From Saururus chinensis (lineage: Eukaryota; Streptophyta; Magnoliopsida; Piperales; Saururaceae): a DNA stretch of 64,000 nucleotides. Shown piece after piece: positions 24,843 to 37,213 of the stretch. The stretch's first letter is position 1. Every line of letters begins with the position of its first letter. The translations under genes were made by a program, and so were the position numbers. Location: assembly GCA_035235625.1 (NCBI GenBank), contig CP141148.1, forward strand, positions 19,965,057 through 20,029,056, in the 5' to 3' direction. The notes below the pieces were generated by a model. That model worked only from the letters and a program-made list of their open reading frames with translations. It ran no database searches and was not told the DNA's origin.

Positions 24843-26139
24843 GCATATTGCTAGTCTCTAGTAATCTATGAAAAAATTATTGAAAAAGAAAACAAGAAAA
24901 CATGCCACTTTCGTAGGCCATCATGACTACATTTAGCAAATATAGCAAGTTGTTAAACCCCTAACTTGCGCTAGTGGACGAGTTGTGTCTCGTGAGGGTT
25001 TGCAGTGAATTTACCCACAAAATTAAAAAAAACTCATGGGTTGCATCCCAAGTAGCGCAAAGTTTTATGTCTTCAGCCAGAGAAAGCAAAGAAGAAGAGA
25101 AAAAATAATGAGTTACCGTGCTAACAAGTTGTGTTGAGGAAGTAAAGACTGAGATAATAATTGTAAAGCAAGACCAAGGAACACCTTCATCCCCACTAAG
25201 CAAACAACTAACTTTACAATTATCTCCAAAATACTCAAGGATTAGTTTTCATAAATTAAATATAAAAGTCTCAACCATTAAATTTTTATGTAGAGGAACT
25301 TTTGAAACAATGTGTAAGTGAGTCCAAGTAAAATTTTGACAAGATATTTAGAGGATCAGCCTCCTAAAGTAGTATGCTCTTCTACTCATCAAGAGATGTT
25401 TAGATAGCCAAAAGAACCAATTCAAAACTAAGCAACCTGTCCGAGATAACAAGTGGTTTCGATGTTCACTTTAATACCTCATGAGCTTTATCTGTGATAT
25501 TCTAGCATGCTTACGTTGTACAACGATGGCTTCGCCCTATCTTACAAAATGAAACATTATTTGGCAACTTCATTTTTTTCTTTTTCTTTTTTCTATGTGA
25601 TGTCCATCACTTTATTTTTTTGACTTCTTTCTATTTTTTTCATATGCAGCCCTTTTCGAAGTACTCAGTCTAATTCATTGGTTACTTTCCATAACAATAA
25701 TAATCCCAAAATTTTTCTTCTTTCCCAGCCAACCAAGTGAACAAGGAGGTCCAAATTTATTTGATTTGGTGTCTCTCAACATTCTAGGTGAGTATTAGAA
25801 CAACACCACATAATTCAACTTCAACTCTAAAAATTAGTTGTGAGAGTGAAATTATAAAAACCAACATTAGTTTCAATGATCCTCTTTATGAAAGTTAATT
25901 GTAAAGACTCATCACAAAAGTAATATTTTAATAAAAATATCCAAGTGCCATCATTATCTAGAGATCAAAGTAAAGAAGAATCATACCAAGAAAAGATGAA
26001 GGTTATCCAAGTCAATACTATTAATAAAAATTATCCAAACTCACCACCCAACCCAAATGAGACATTGTCCTCAATGTTTGAAAAAGAGATTTTTTTTTGT
26101 TTTTATGATTTATTTTGGATAAAAATCATAAAAAGAAAA
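24843..26139 (-). other. Non-coding spacer between integrase and PPT
   Basis: There is no long frame. On the minus strand, 26050-26090 reads as an ACATTGAGGACAATGTC-type segment followed by GGTT..GGTGG. It recalls the post-integrase sequence (TTGAGGACAATG...GTTTGGGGG) common in Athila-type elements. The env-like gene of some Athila members is not visible. Confidence 0.55.
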
Positions 26140-27260
26140 TCAACCCTCATAATTTGGATTTTCAAGAGATGTAGACTCAACTTTAGGGACAAAATGGTCT
26201 AAAAATGGTTTTAAATGTTGTCCATTAACTTTGAAAACATCACCAATTCTTGGGTTTTCAATTTTAACAGTTCCATAAAGAAAATTAGTTTTTACAAGGC
26301 AACCTGTACAACGTGATCTTAATTTTCTTGGAAAGAGATGATGCCTAGAGTTGTACAATAAAACCTTTTGAAATGGCTCAAAAGTTTTTCGTAAAATGTT
26401 TTTATCATAAAAAAGCCTTCATTCTCTCTTTGTAAAGTTTTGAACTCTCATAAGCATCACGTCGAATTTCCTTTAACTCATTGATTTGCAATTTTTTTAT
26501 TTAAGCCAGCCTTGTCAAAATTAAAATTCAAAGCTTTGATTGACCAAACGCCCTATGTTCCAATTCCACAGGCATGTGGCAAGCTTTTCCAAAAATCAAA
26601 CGGTAAGGAGACATTCTAATTGGGTCTTAAAAGTGGTACGGTAAGCCCAAAGAGCAATGACTAGCCGTAAAGACCAATCTTTACCATTTAGATTTACCAT
26701 TTTTTGCAAAATATATTTAATTTAACGATTATAAATCTCAACTTGGTAATCCCATACTTTCTCATCAAAGCCTCAAAAGGCATGTTGCAAAAATGTGACC
26801 CCCTGTCACTTATGATGGCTCAAGGTGTTCTAAACCTTAAAAATATATTTTCTTTTAAAAAGCGCACAATGACTTTGTGGTCATTGGTTTTGCTTAGAAC
26901 CGCCTCAATCCACTTTGAAACATAATCAACGGCAACTAAAATGTAAACATAGCCAAAAGAAGGAGGAAAAGGTCCCATGAAATTGATGCCCCAACAATAA
27001 AAAGTCTCAATAACCAATATGGGGTTAAGAGGCATCATATTTTGATGAGATATGACTCCTAACTTTTGACACAATTTACAAGTTTTGCAAAATTCATGAA
27101 CATTTTTTAAAAGAGTTGGCCAAAAAAATCCACATTGCAAAATTTTAGCAGTGGTCTTTTTAGAGGAGAAGTGACCACCGCATGCTTCAGAATGACAAAA
27201 AGAGATGATATTTGTTCAGAATCAGGCACACATCTTATTATTTGATCCGAAAAGTACTTC
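26140..27260 (-). pseudogene. Integrase, broken
   Basis: The N-terminal zinc-binding module reads CHSEACGGH, then CKTCKLC (27200-27050). The catalytic core follows: [10 protein letters not shown] near 27000, [12 protein letters not shown], and ISDRGSHF near 26800. The first core aspartate, normally D in WGIDFMGPFP, is N here. A stop separates FRTP from AIISDRG. The C-terminal part (26358-26140) reads KLRSRCTG and GDVFKVNGQ, matching the Athila-type C-terminus. Integrase would insert the cDNA copy; this one cannot work. Confidence 0.85.
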
Positions 27261-27277
27261 AAGAGATAGGGGTCGTC

Positions 27278-27709
27278 CTAAAAGAAATGTTTTACCTCAG
27301 TGAAGAATCTCTTTTTATCTTGATGAGACCAATGATGGGGAACTTTACCTGTCACCAAGTAGTTGGCAATGTCGGCATACCATGGAGGATGTGAGATGGA
27401 AAAAAGGTACTCATCGGGGAATGTGTCCTGGATTAGAATGTTTTCCAAAGAATTAGAAATTTTCAATCTTAAAAGATGATCAGCCACCACATTCTCTACT
27501 CCCTTCTTGTCTTTGATTGTGAGATAAAACTCTTGGAGCAGGAGTATCCACCGGAGCAATCTAGGCTTTGTATCTTGTTTTCTCAAAAGGTACTTCAAAA
27601 CTGCATGGTCAGTAAAAATGATAATCTGAGAGCCAATCAAATAGAATCTAAATTTGTCAAGTGCAAATACTACAACAAGAAGTTCTTTTTCAGTGGTGGT
27701 GTAGTTCAT
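27278..27709 (-). pseudogene. RNase H and integrase linker
   Basis: The frame carries the RNase H glutamate in TTTEKELLVVVFAL, aspartates in FTDHAVLKYLL and VENVVADHLLRL, then the linker with HPPWYADIANYLV. The first catalytic residue (CDASDYAVGAVL) lies in the preceding RT frame. The two are separated by a stop after KDKKP and a frameshift, in the stretch equivalent to the usual YYASKT segment. Confidence 0.85.
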
Positions 27710-27747
27710 TTGGGCACTATTGAAGTTCTACTTGCATAATGAATTAC

Positions 27748-29040
27748 TCAAGGTTTCTTATCTTTCCATTGCCCTAAAACAGCCCCAACGGCATAATCAC
27801 TTGCATCACACATAATTTCAAAAGGAATGGTCCAATCCGGGGGTTGCATGATGGGTGCAAACACTAACATATTCTTAAGCTTTGTTAAAGCTTCTTCAAA
27901 AGAATGTTCTTTAGATAGAAGATTACGCAATGGTCTAGATATCACACTAAATTTTTTTATAAATATTCTATAAAAACCGACATGCCCTAGAAAGGATCTA
28001 ACATCTTTTATGGACTTTGGATTGGGCAAAAATTCAATGTTTGTCTTGTCCACTTGAATTCCCTGCATAGAAATAATTTGACCAAGTACTATTCCAATAG
28101 TAACCATAAAATGACACTTTTTCCAATTTAAAACTAGATTTTTCTCTTTACATCTCACCAAAACCTTTTCTAAGTTATCAAGACAGTCATCAAAAGAATC
28201 ACCAAAAATAGAACAATCATCAATAAAAACTTCCAAAAACTGCTCCACCATGTCACTAAAGATGCTCATCATGCACCTTTGGAATGTGGCAGGAGCATTA
28301 CATAATCTAAATGGCATCCTTCTATATGCAAAGGTACCAAATGCACATATAAAGGTTGATTTTTCTTGATCTTTAAGTGCAATCTCAATTTGAGTATATC
28401 TTGAATAACCATCTAGAAAAGAGTAAAATTTATGACCAGCCACCCTCTCTAGGATTTGGTCCATGAATGGCAAGGGGAAGTGGTCTTTCCTAGTGATGGA
28501 ATTCAATTTCACATAATCTATGCACATCCACCAACCTATGGTGACTCTAGTAGGAATTAACTCATTATTAGCATTCTTTCCCATTGCCACTCCAAACTTT
28601 TTGGGGACAACTTGGGTGGGACTCATCCATGGACTATCAAAAATGGGGTATATAATACCCACATCTAATAATTTTAGGACCTTTGCCCTCACTACCTCTT
28701 TCATATTGGGGTTTAACCTCCTTTGCATTTGTCTCACAAGTTTTGCATTTTCTTCCATGAAGATCCTATATGTGCAAATCAGGGGACTAATCCCCTTGAT
28801 ATTAGCAACGGTCCACCCAATGACATTCTTGTGATTTCTAAGGACTTTGAGCAACCTGTGCTCTTGCTCCCTATCCAACATTGAAGAGACAACCACAGGA
28901 AATGTCTCTCCCTCATCAAGATAAGCATATTTAAGTTCAGTAAGGAGGGGTTTTAAGTCTAACTTAGGTGGTTGGATACTTGAGGGGAGATGAGCGCTAT
29001 TAGAAGGAGGTAACTCCTCAAAGCTGGCCTTCCACGCCAC
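27748..29040 (-). pseudogene. Reverse transcriptase, long intact frame
   Basis: 430 codons cover the whole RT palm and fingers. Motifs in order: VIGWTVANIKGISP, RRLNPNMKEVV, LLDVGIIYPI, MCIDYVKLNSITRKDHFPLP, FLDGYSRYTQI (catalytic D), FAYRRMPFRLCNAPATFQRCM, FIDDCSIFGD (catalytic DD), SFLGHVGFYRIF, CDASDYAVGAVLGQ. Such wording, especially RKDHFPLPFMDQ and LCNAPATFQRCMMSIF, is typical of Athila RTs. The frame starts at the polyprotein junction, not at a true initiation codon. Upstream and downstream stops make it part of a dead pol. Confidence 0.93.
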
Positions 29041-29092
29041 CTATCAGTATCCAATAATGGAGTTGACTCCGACAAGGAATTTACATCATTAA

Positions 29093-29640
29093 TCATAGCA
29101 TCATCATCAAAGTTAAAATAAGAAAGACATGCTTCAAAAGGGTAAGAAAATGAAGAATATTAGCCATGTCATCAACAAGACTTTCTAAAAGATTCACTTC
29201 ATACACATCCTCATCATCATCTCCTGGTTGCCCGCAAATATTAAAAATGTTTATTTCTAAAGTCATATTTCCAAAAAAAAGCTTCATAACACCATTTCTA
29301 CAATTAATAAGAGCATTAGAAGTAGCAAGAAATGGGCGGCCTAATATGACAAGAATTTGAGTACAAACATTCAAAACTGGTTGTGTGTCCAAAACAATAA
29401 AATCAACAGGAAAATAAAACTTTTCTACTTGTACTAGCACATCCTCAACAATTCCTCTTGGTGTTTTAAATGAGTGATCTGCAAGTTGAAGTGTAATGCT
29501 TGTGGGCTTCAATTCACCAAGTCCCAATTGTTCATAAACAGAATAAGATAAGAGATTAACACTTGCCCCAAGATCAAGCAAAACATTTTCGATTCTATAA
29601 TTCCCAATTATAAAAGATATGGTTGGACAACCATATCTTT
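29093..29640 (-). pseudogene. Retropepsin-type protease
   Basis: The active-site loop reads LDLGASVNLL, followed by VYEQLGLGELKPTSITLQLAD, GIVEDVLVQV and VILGRPFLAT. The D-L-G-A loop replaces the more usual DSGA/DTGA, as in other Athila proteases. A frame change near 29580 splits it from the preceding FIIGNYRIENV stretch. Confidence 0.85.
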
Positions 29641-29711
29641 ATATTTTGGTGGGGTGTTTTGTTGTAAAATTGTATTTACTTATTTTGTCAAAAATGCATT
29701 CTTTTGTACAT

Positions 29712-31324
29712 TTAGCTTACACTTGATTGTACAAAGAGGTCTTTCAAAAATTTTGCATAAGATGGAATTTGTTTAATGACATCTAAGAGAGGAATGTTAA
29801 TCTTCACTTGTTTGAAAATTTTAAGAATGTCACCATTTTGCACCAATTTAGAAGGAGATTGTAATCTTTGAAGAAAAGGAGGAGGAATAGGAGAAACGTA
29901 ATCAGAGTTGTCAAGTTCATCACCATGTTTAGAATTCAAAGACTCCTTAGGTTCAACAACCTTCATTGGAATGCTTTTTTTAATGACTTTTTCATTTTTC
30001 AAAGTGGTGATGGACTTAGCATGCTCTTCTTGTGAACTTCAAGAATTTTAATTTTCAATTACAAATTGACCTTTAGGATTTGGTTGAGGTTGAGAAGGAA
30101 ACTTCCATTTCTCTTGAGTGCTCAAAGTTGTGGTTAATTGAGTAATAGAAGTCTTCAAGTCATTGATGGCTTGCATTGTTTGGTTGTTGATTGTTGCTTG
30201 ACTTTGTATGAATGTTTGCAATGTGACATCAAGAGTCTTCTTATGTGGTGGAACATAATTTGAGGAAGAAGGGGGCACCTGCACATTAAACTCATTTCTC
30301 CAACAAAGTTATTATGATTTCTCTAATAAGGAGAAGAAAATGGCCTTTTGTAGGTATTCATAGCATTTGCTTGAGTATGCAACACCTCTTGAAAAACAGG
30401 GATTGTTGGACAATCATGTGTTTGGTGTCCATCACTCTCACTTATATTACAAGTATCTTGTGCTTTTTGAGTAGCTTTAGACATGTTTTTCCTATTAATT
30501 TTCATACCCTCAATTTTTCTAGTTAAACTTGTAATTTTTGCTTTTACATCATCCTCTTCTTTAAGAAGGTACATGCCCCCCTTAGTTGTCCCATTAGATT
30601 TGGTATTATTACTAGTTTCAAATTCATTAGAATCTTCCCATGATTGAGCATTTTTAGCTAACACATCAAAATAGTCTCATGTTTCCTTAGGTTCTTTACT
30701 AAAAAACTCTCCATTACACATCATTTCAACAAATTGCCTCATTTGAGAAGTCAAGCCATTATAAAAGAAACTAATTGTACGCCATGTTTCATATCCATGA
30801 TGTGGGCACAACAACAAAAGTTCTTGAAATCTTTTTCAACATTGAAAAAAAGTCTCATTTTCTTTTTGTGAAAAATTCATGATATTCTTTCTAAGTGTAT
30901 TAATTCTATGGGTGGGGAAAAACTTTTTCAAAAATTTTCTTTGCATTTCTTGCTATGTTCCAATGGATCTTGGCTTCAAAGAATTCAACCAATTTTTTGC
31001 ATTTTCCTTTAAATAAAATGGAAAGAGTTTTAATCTAATAACATCATTTGAGACATTTTGGTTTGGCAAAGTTGCACAAACCTCTTCAAACTCTTTTAAA
31101 TACAAATATGGGCTTTCTAAATTTAAGCAATAAAATTTTGGTAGTAATTGAATTACACCTGGCTTGAGCTCAAAACCACCCACATTAGTTAAAAAAATCA
31201 TGTAAGAAGGAGAACTTGATCTAGTTGATTGCAAATAATCACACAAGGTTTTAACTTTAACATTTTGTGCATTATTATCCCCATTATCACTTCTTAGTTC
31301 CTCATTAGTTCTTAGATCCTCCAT
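29712..31324 (-). pseudogene. Gag, frame-shifted into several pieces
   Basis: Starting near the ATG at 31324, the frame gives the retrotransposon gag domain (FYLKENAKNWLNSLKP) to 30953. After shifts, the C-terminal part follows at 30664-30323, with SWEDSNEFE and a zinc knuckle DTCNISESDGHQTHDC in which the second cysteine is serine. Then come 30284-30048 (QTFIQSQATINNQTMQAI) and 30002-29712 (IFKQVKINIPLLDVIKQIPSYAKFLKDL). The block order matches Athila gag. At least four disruptions are present. Confidence 0.85.
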
Positions 31325-31750
31325 TGTATCAAAATAAAGAGAATTTTTAGAAGATTTGTTTACTCTTCTCAATTGTCCAGAATTATCACACACCCATGTA
31401 AACATGCAACAACAAATTATTATTTTTTGGTAACAAACAAAAGTAAAAGTGTAGAAATTAAATGACAAAATATAAAAAGTTATAGAGTTAGAAGTTAATA
31501 GACAAAATTTAAATTGCAAAATAAAGCCAAAGGCACTATCGAGGTACACGTTTGATCCCAAAAAAATTTCGGTAGTAACATGGGTAGTGCCTCTGGTCTA
31601 AAAAAAAGAAAAATTGTAGAATTTAAGTACTAAAAGTAAATGACATAAATTAAATGACTGAATTTAAAGAGTTAGTGTGCAAAAATAAAAGTAAGAGAAT
31701 TAGTAAAGTTAGAGTGAGTTTTTTTCGTAACTGATTCTTGTCACACGTTG

Positions 31751-31771
31751 CAATCCTCGGCAACGGTGCCA
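31751..31771 (-). other. Primer binding site, tRNA-Asp type
   Basis: Three bases (AAT) after the 5' LTR the minus strand reads TGGCACCGTTGCC. It closely resembles the TGGCGCCGTTGCC site complementary to the 3' end of plant tRNA-Asp used by Athila/Tat elements, with one CpG-to-CpA change. Confidence 0.8.
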
Positions 31772-31774
31772 ATT

Positions 31775-33175
31775 TGTTGTTACATTCAAACCAAGACTAC
31801 GAAGTAGTCTAATTCATATTTATTTTTTACTTGTCAACTGTAGTAAACAAGGTTGATCCACGGGGACAGCCTTGTGCGACAAAGAAAACTATTACGAAGA
31901 GAATAGAATAGAGAAGGAAGGAAAAATAGAGAATAAGAGACAATCAAAGAGAAAGTGCTAAGGCATCGGAAATCCACTTGTAATCAATCTCTAATGTATA
32001 TTTGATTCAAGTGATAACTCAATTAAGATCAAATGAAAATTCATCTCAATCAGAAAATTTATCTTTTAAAGAACTTTGAAATAAAACAATAGTAATTGAT
32101 TGTTTACTACGTGAAAGCATTAAGTATATAATCACAGGCAATTATAAGCATTCGACATGCCTTTCGTCAACGTCGAATCAAATAATTATATAGATTATAA
32201 ACTCTTTAAATATGAAATATCAATTTAAAATGATAAAGAACTTATTTGAATCAAAGTAGCCATTAAACATCAAGTACAAGCTTCATCCCTAGCCTTAGCT
32301 TGAGAGCTTAGAAAGCCATTACAAGAAAACTAAAAATAAAAATATAAAAGAAGAGAAGAAAAATAGAAGAAGAGAGCTCCAAAGATGAGGGAATCCTCCC
32401 TCTATCACGTCCACCCATCTATTTATAAGAGGAGAAGGGGTTGCTTCAAAGGGGAAAGTCCAATCATATCTCCAGATTGCACCCTATTTGATTGCTTGAT
32501 TACTTGATTGGTTGCTTCTTTGGCAATGATCAGATTCTAAATCAATCAAATAAATCAATAATTTATTTAGTATATTTGAGTATTCCTTTAGTAATCTAGT
32601 CAGTCAGCCTCATTGTCTTTGCTTATGTGTATCAATCACAACCAATGAAAAGATTCTCCATGCGCTGGCCTTGGGTTAGTTAGCTAGCTATCCCTTTACA
32701 TGTTGAATTCAACCAATAAATCTTCAGAATTCTGAATTTCTTTTTGAAATAACAATTGTAGCCACGGAAGTCTTCTTTACAATGCCACTAGAATGGTATT
32801 CATCCAAATTACACATAGAAAGATATGGTCGAAATACAATAGTTGTGTCAATCTGTCTAAATCAGCTTCTTCCCAAATTTAGTTTTCTTGATGCAAATCT
32901 CAAATCCAACGGGTCCAAAAGGTTGTATTCGACCATTCCATGTATGTTTAGACCATTAGGAGCTCATTCTTGACTTTTAAATAGCTTTGGGTAGTTGGGC
33001 TTCACTCCTTCTTCTACTTGGATCCTGTTGAAGCCCATTTAAACATGTAAACATAGCTTAGGTCCAACTAACCTATTCTAAACATAAATAGCCCAAATAA
33101 GCAATAAATTAACACAAAATAGGATTGCAATTCAAAATTTAAAAACTTTTAATTGAATATTATTTTAGTGCATCA
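31775..33175 (-). repeat. 5' LTR of the Athila-like element
   Basis: 1401 bp, from TGTTGTTACATTC to TTAGTGCATCA on the plus strand. TATAAATAG lies at 32427-32419 on the minus strand. Confidence 0.95.
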
Positions 33176-35123
33176 GTTAGAGCTTCAGAATGGGCATGGT
33201 TCTAGCCTTGTTGGCTGAAGAATGTAAGACAGTAGTAATTTTAGGCATAATTATACATACATAAGTTACAAAATATAAACTTGAATTATAAGTAACCCTA
33301 ATTCGATAACGTTGTGAGTTTGGGGTTGAGGGTTTCGACGGATTAAGTTCCATGTTTGAGCTAGTTGATAAGTAATTGGCTGAGCATCCTTCCTGATCTA
33401 GCCTTGGTGTTATCCTATAAGATTTGGTCTTGGTGCTGTATTTTCGCCTAGACGTTTGATGCTCTATTGAGAGCACTGCCAGTTTTCACCCTTCGTGGGC
33501 ATTGTATGTCTTTCTGCCTATAGATGACACTGTATGTTCTTCCCAAGAGTACCATTGTAAGATTCCTGCCCAAGAGTGGCACAGTATGATTTTTGCTCTT
33601 AGTTAGTACTGTATGGCCCCAGATAGTGAGCATTTGCACACTCAGGTAAGTAGTATCATAGATCTATTCTTACTTGTTTGATCATGTGCCCCAAGAGCAT
33701 AAGTGTGCCTTGCTTTTAGAAAAGTGCATGGCATTTAGCTGTTCCCCGGAGGTTAAGTAGACACCGTAGTGGCATTCCTTTCCATTTCGACACTAGAGCT
33801 TATTAATTATAATGAGCTTCAATTGTCGATAGTATGTGCACTACAGTAAGAGTAAGTGGTATGTATCTAATTTTGAGTAAGTTATATGTGTAAGATTCAT
33901 AGTAAGTGTAAGTGCGAGCTTCTAAGGGAGATGGTAAGAGTAAGCTTATGAGTAAGAGTAAGATTGTACGAGTAAGGTCATACAAGTAAGTTTGTATGAG
34001 TAACATCGTACGAGTATGTGCATGTTGTAAGTGTAAATATACGATTGTACAAGTAAGTTGGTAAGACTCAGATTCAGAGTGTAAGTATAAGAGTTTGTCA
34101 TAAGAGTAAGTGTAAGTTTAGCTAGTACGATGATTTGTGTGTGAGACCTTATTTTTATTTCATATAGTTCTTGCTTCATGTGTAGTTGTATGAACACATC
34201 TATGTATGAACTTAAGATATTCATTGATTTATTTTCCCTATTGGGTATTTTTCTACTGGGTATGCAAATACTCATTTGCCCTATTTTTTTAGCCCTTTGG
34301 TCTAAAGGCTTTTGTAGGTCGATCGATAGCTTTTTGGACTTGACTATTCCCCGTGGTGAACTATTCTTCCTCGACCTTGAGTACAGCGGACTCGTAGTGA
34401 GGCTAAGTGGATTTTGGTGCCATGATTTCATGTATTGATTAAGGTGAGAGTTAAATGCATTATTTTTCTGGACTTGTGCACATATGTTTGATTTAAAACT
34501 CATACTATTGAAGAACTTGTATTCAAAGATGCCTGGGATGTATTTACTTTTAAAGACCATGGCCATGATAGGTTTCATTTTATGTTTTTGTTTTAGGTCA
34601 CGCCTGAGATTGTTGGTTTTGTTGCATGATGGATTAACTTATAAAACTTGTTTTCACACATTTTAGATTTTGTGCCTTCCTTTGATTTAAGTATGTATTT
34701 GCAAACAAACGTTTAGTGAAATTTTAAAGTTAATGTATGGAAAAACCTCAAGCGTGATAGTGCTAGTGAAGGAGAAGATCAAGACAAAGTTTGCAAGTGC
34801 CAAGAAGTACTTTGGTGGCCAAGAGAAATCTAAAGTTGAACTTCTTGAGAGTTTGGTAACATTGTGTCTTGTAAGTTTTTAAACTTCATATGCATTAGTT
34901 AATTGATAAAAGTTGGTCACATAGTTTTTCCTATTTAGGTTTCCACGTTAAAATTCTCATGTGTAATTTTTGTATGATTGTTTTGATGTGATTTTACGCA
35001 CTAGTAGCATATCAATTCTTGTGATAGGAGGCCATATCTTGTAGTTCTCTACAAATCAGTGTTTTGTGTTAGAAGCATTATGTTGACCCACATAGGTTTG
35101 AAGGGTATTAAATTCATAGTTCT

Positions 35124-37068
35124 AACAATTAAAACCAGTTGACTATGCTAATGTTCGACACAATGTGACTAGAGAGGAAAGAGGGAAAAATCATCACCAA
35201 ATTCCTGTGTGGAGGTAGGATAAACTAATCTCAGTGCTTGAAATTGTAAGAATTCACCATAGCAAGATATATGTTTGTATTACTTGTGATAGTGTTGTGT
35301 GAAACAAAGTACATGTGGAAATTATCCTTCAAACTTCATAGATTTAAGAGTTAGTGATTTTTAATGATTTGCTGATGAACATTAAATTATCCTGTCAATT
35401 TATGATTTGCATGTATTTTTGGATAATTGGTGGGTGTTTAGTCCATTGTGGGAATTGATTGATCTTCTAATTTGATCATTGATGTCATCACCAACATGTT
35501 GGTGGCATGTTGTAGATTAGGAGAAGACAAACAGTCGACCTAGCATCAAAGTGCCTAGGAAACTTTGTTGTGGTGAACAATGGTCATCCGTAGAGGGTGA
35601 CATGTCAGTGAAGATATTGGTGACCAAGGCTAAATAAGCATTCTCACTATTAGCAGGTAGTAACATATCAATGGAGGTGCCAATAGTCATCTGTACTAAC
35701 ACTGAGGTATCGGTGGGATGTCGACGGTGGCTTGGTTTACATTTTTAAAATCATCTATTTTGGGGCCATTTGTTGGTTGGTGAGGAATATTCTAATAAAC
35801 TTTGCTTGCATAAATAATGTAAGTAAATATTAGAACACATGATAAAAGACGTGTGAATAAAGGGTAAGTGGTTTGGGCATACTAAGAGGGTAAAGACCTT
35901 AAACTATTGTGTATGACACTTAAATACATGTGTACTAAGTGTCGTTTGGGCTCCAAGAGTGAGTCCATTTAGCTATGTAGAAGAGGTTCATGGTATAAAA
36001 AAGGGCCTTGGGCTTTTGAATCCCCCATTCATGGGGGCTTTTGTTTGTAGGACCTCTCCCCTGTGCTTAGAGTTGGTTCAAACATGTTATAGTTTTAAAA
36101 AAGACATGACTCTAATAGAGCACAACAAAGAAGTTCTTATTAATATAGAAAGTTAAGAATCTAAACCATTTGGAGACCTTATGAGCCTAAACTTTATGGC
36201 ATGGATGGAGGGGGCAATAGTCTTCAACAACAGCCTAAAGCTACTTCATAGAGTGGTACACATTTCGAGGAGTCAGGATGACCTCCTTGTTGTTGCCATG
36301 ACTTTTAGAGTATTTTTACCTCCTTGTTGTTTCTTTGACTTTTAGAGTATTTTGTTAGTTTGTGTTTGATGTTAGGGCATGTGAAGGATTTTTATATTGA
36401 GGAAATATGTATGGGAATGGTAGTAGATATATAGTAATTATGTAATTAATCATTTGTGTACCATAATGTTATAATACATTAGTTTATCTTACTCACTATA
36501 TTCGTCATACTTAGCATCCTTTGTGGTGCAAGTATCTTTGTTACATGTGAGAGGCTCTTGCAGCTGCAGGGACTAAGAGGACTTAGGAAATTTGAGCTAA
36601 TAACTTCATAGGTTTCTTTTTCTTGTCTTTTCTTAGAAAATAAATGTAGGCATGCAAGTGTGCCAATTTATTAATGACTAAGTAGATTAAATGTTGTAAC
36701 GACATAGAAGTGCTCAACATGAGGTCTTGTGAATCCTTATTTTCAATTTAGCAATTAGTGGTATTTGATATATTATCACCATGCAAAAGGAGTTGACCAA
36801 ATCTATTTTCATGTTCCCCTGAGCTTCATCAAGTTTTGATTTTTAAATTATTTGTATAACATTGATTTTATCATATTCATTTTGTTACATGATTTTCACA
36901 AAAAGAAAATTATTGTTTTGAAAATTGGGGTTGTGACACCATAAGACATAACATTATTTTGTTTAATGAAATAAGCAAATAATATACAAATGACCAAGTA
37001 TGTTCTTGCAATCTCCCTCCAGATATTTCGAGTGAAACACTACAACCCATCATTTTGAAATAGAAAAT
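35124..37068. other. AT-rich sequence, part of an undefined gypsy LTR
   Basis: No coding frame is recognised. AATTGGGGTTGTGACA ending at 36938 looks like the 3' terminus of a gypsy LTR of the TGT...TGACA type. No partner start or target duplication could be found upstream. Confidence 0.35.
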
Positions 37069-37213
37069 TGTTGAAACATATGTGACATAATAATTGTATT
37101 GACTTAATTTTGTTGATCAACATTTTATCTATTTGAGTTTTGTTTAATTCGGTATTGTGAAGTCTAGTTTGATTATTGAAGTGTTAAGTCATATTTACAA
37201 CTAAAAGACTTAG

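Larger units (their letters stand above)
23434..33175 (-). mobile_element. Athila-like Ty3/gypsy retrotransposon, full length, inactive
   Basis: This 9742-bp element reads on the minus strand: 5' LTR 31775-33175, PBS 31751-31771, gag, protease, RT, RNase H, integrase, spacer, PPT 24828-24842, 3' LTR 23434-24827. Flanks ATTAG (23429-23433) and GTTAG (33176-33180) form a one-mismatch target duplication inside the large LTR. The LTRs differ by about 16 positions in their first 200 bp (my hand count, roughly 8%), mostly transitions, so the insertion is not recent. Every coding domain carries stops or frameshifts. The RT and PBS type place it in the Athila/Tat branch. No env-like frame is found downstream of integrase. 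Confidence 0.93.
17701..34759 (+). mobile_element. Very large solo LTR, about 5.3 kb net
   Basis: It starts TGTAACATCC and ends AGCGTGATA, a decayed GTTACA terminus. The exact 5-bp duplication GTGCT flanks it (17696-17700 and 34760-34764). Removing the Athila-like element and counting the triplicated unit once leaves about 5.3 kb. A GC-rich 5' third (18000-19200) is followed by AT-rich sequence with tandem repeats. There is no gag-pol, PBS or polypurine tract of its own, so it is best read as a solo LTR. Its length recalls the long LTRs of the Tat/Ogre group, but lineage cannot be decided without internal sequence. Short frames in the GC-rich part overlap on both strands and look non-coding. 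Confidence 0.75.
16808..35118 (+). mobile_element. Sirevirus-like solo LTR, split by the nested large LTR
   Basis: The two arms are 16808-17700 and 34765-35118, net 1247 bp. This is close to the 1196-bp relative at 5146-6341. The left arm shares AAGAACATATGTGACAT with the LTR at 37069 and the GATCGATCG-rich block. The termini are decayed (TATAAG for TGTAAG; TTAAATTCATA for TTAAACTCTCA). The flanks GTTCC (16803-16807) and GTTCT (35119-35123) match at four of five positions. It is the oldest layer of this nest. Confidence 0.6.

Noticed and set aside
24843-26139. Env-like gene of the Athila element
   Set aside because: No frame longer than about 90 codons and no signal peptide or membrane segment is seen downstream of integrase.
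35124-36938. Another solo LTR ending GGGGTTGTGACA
   Set aside because: The 3' terminus is convincing, but no start or matching 5-bp flank could be found, so it was not delimited as an element.
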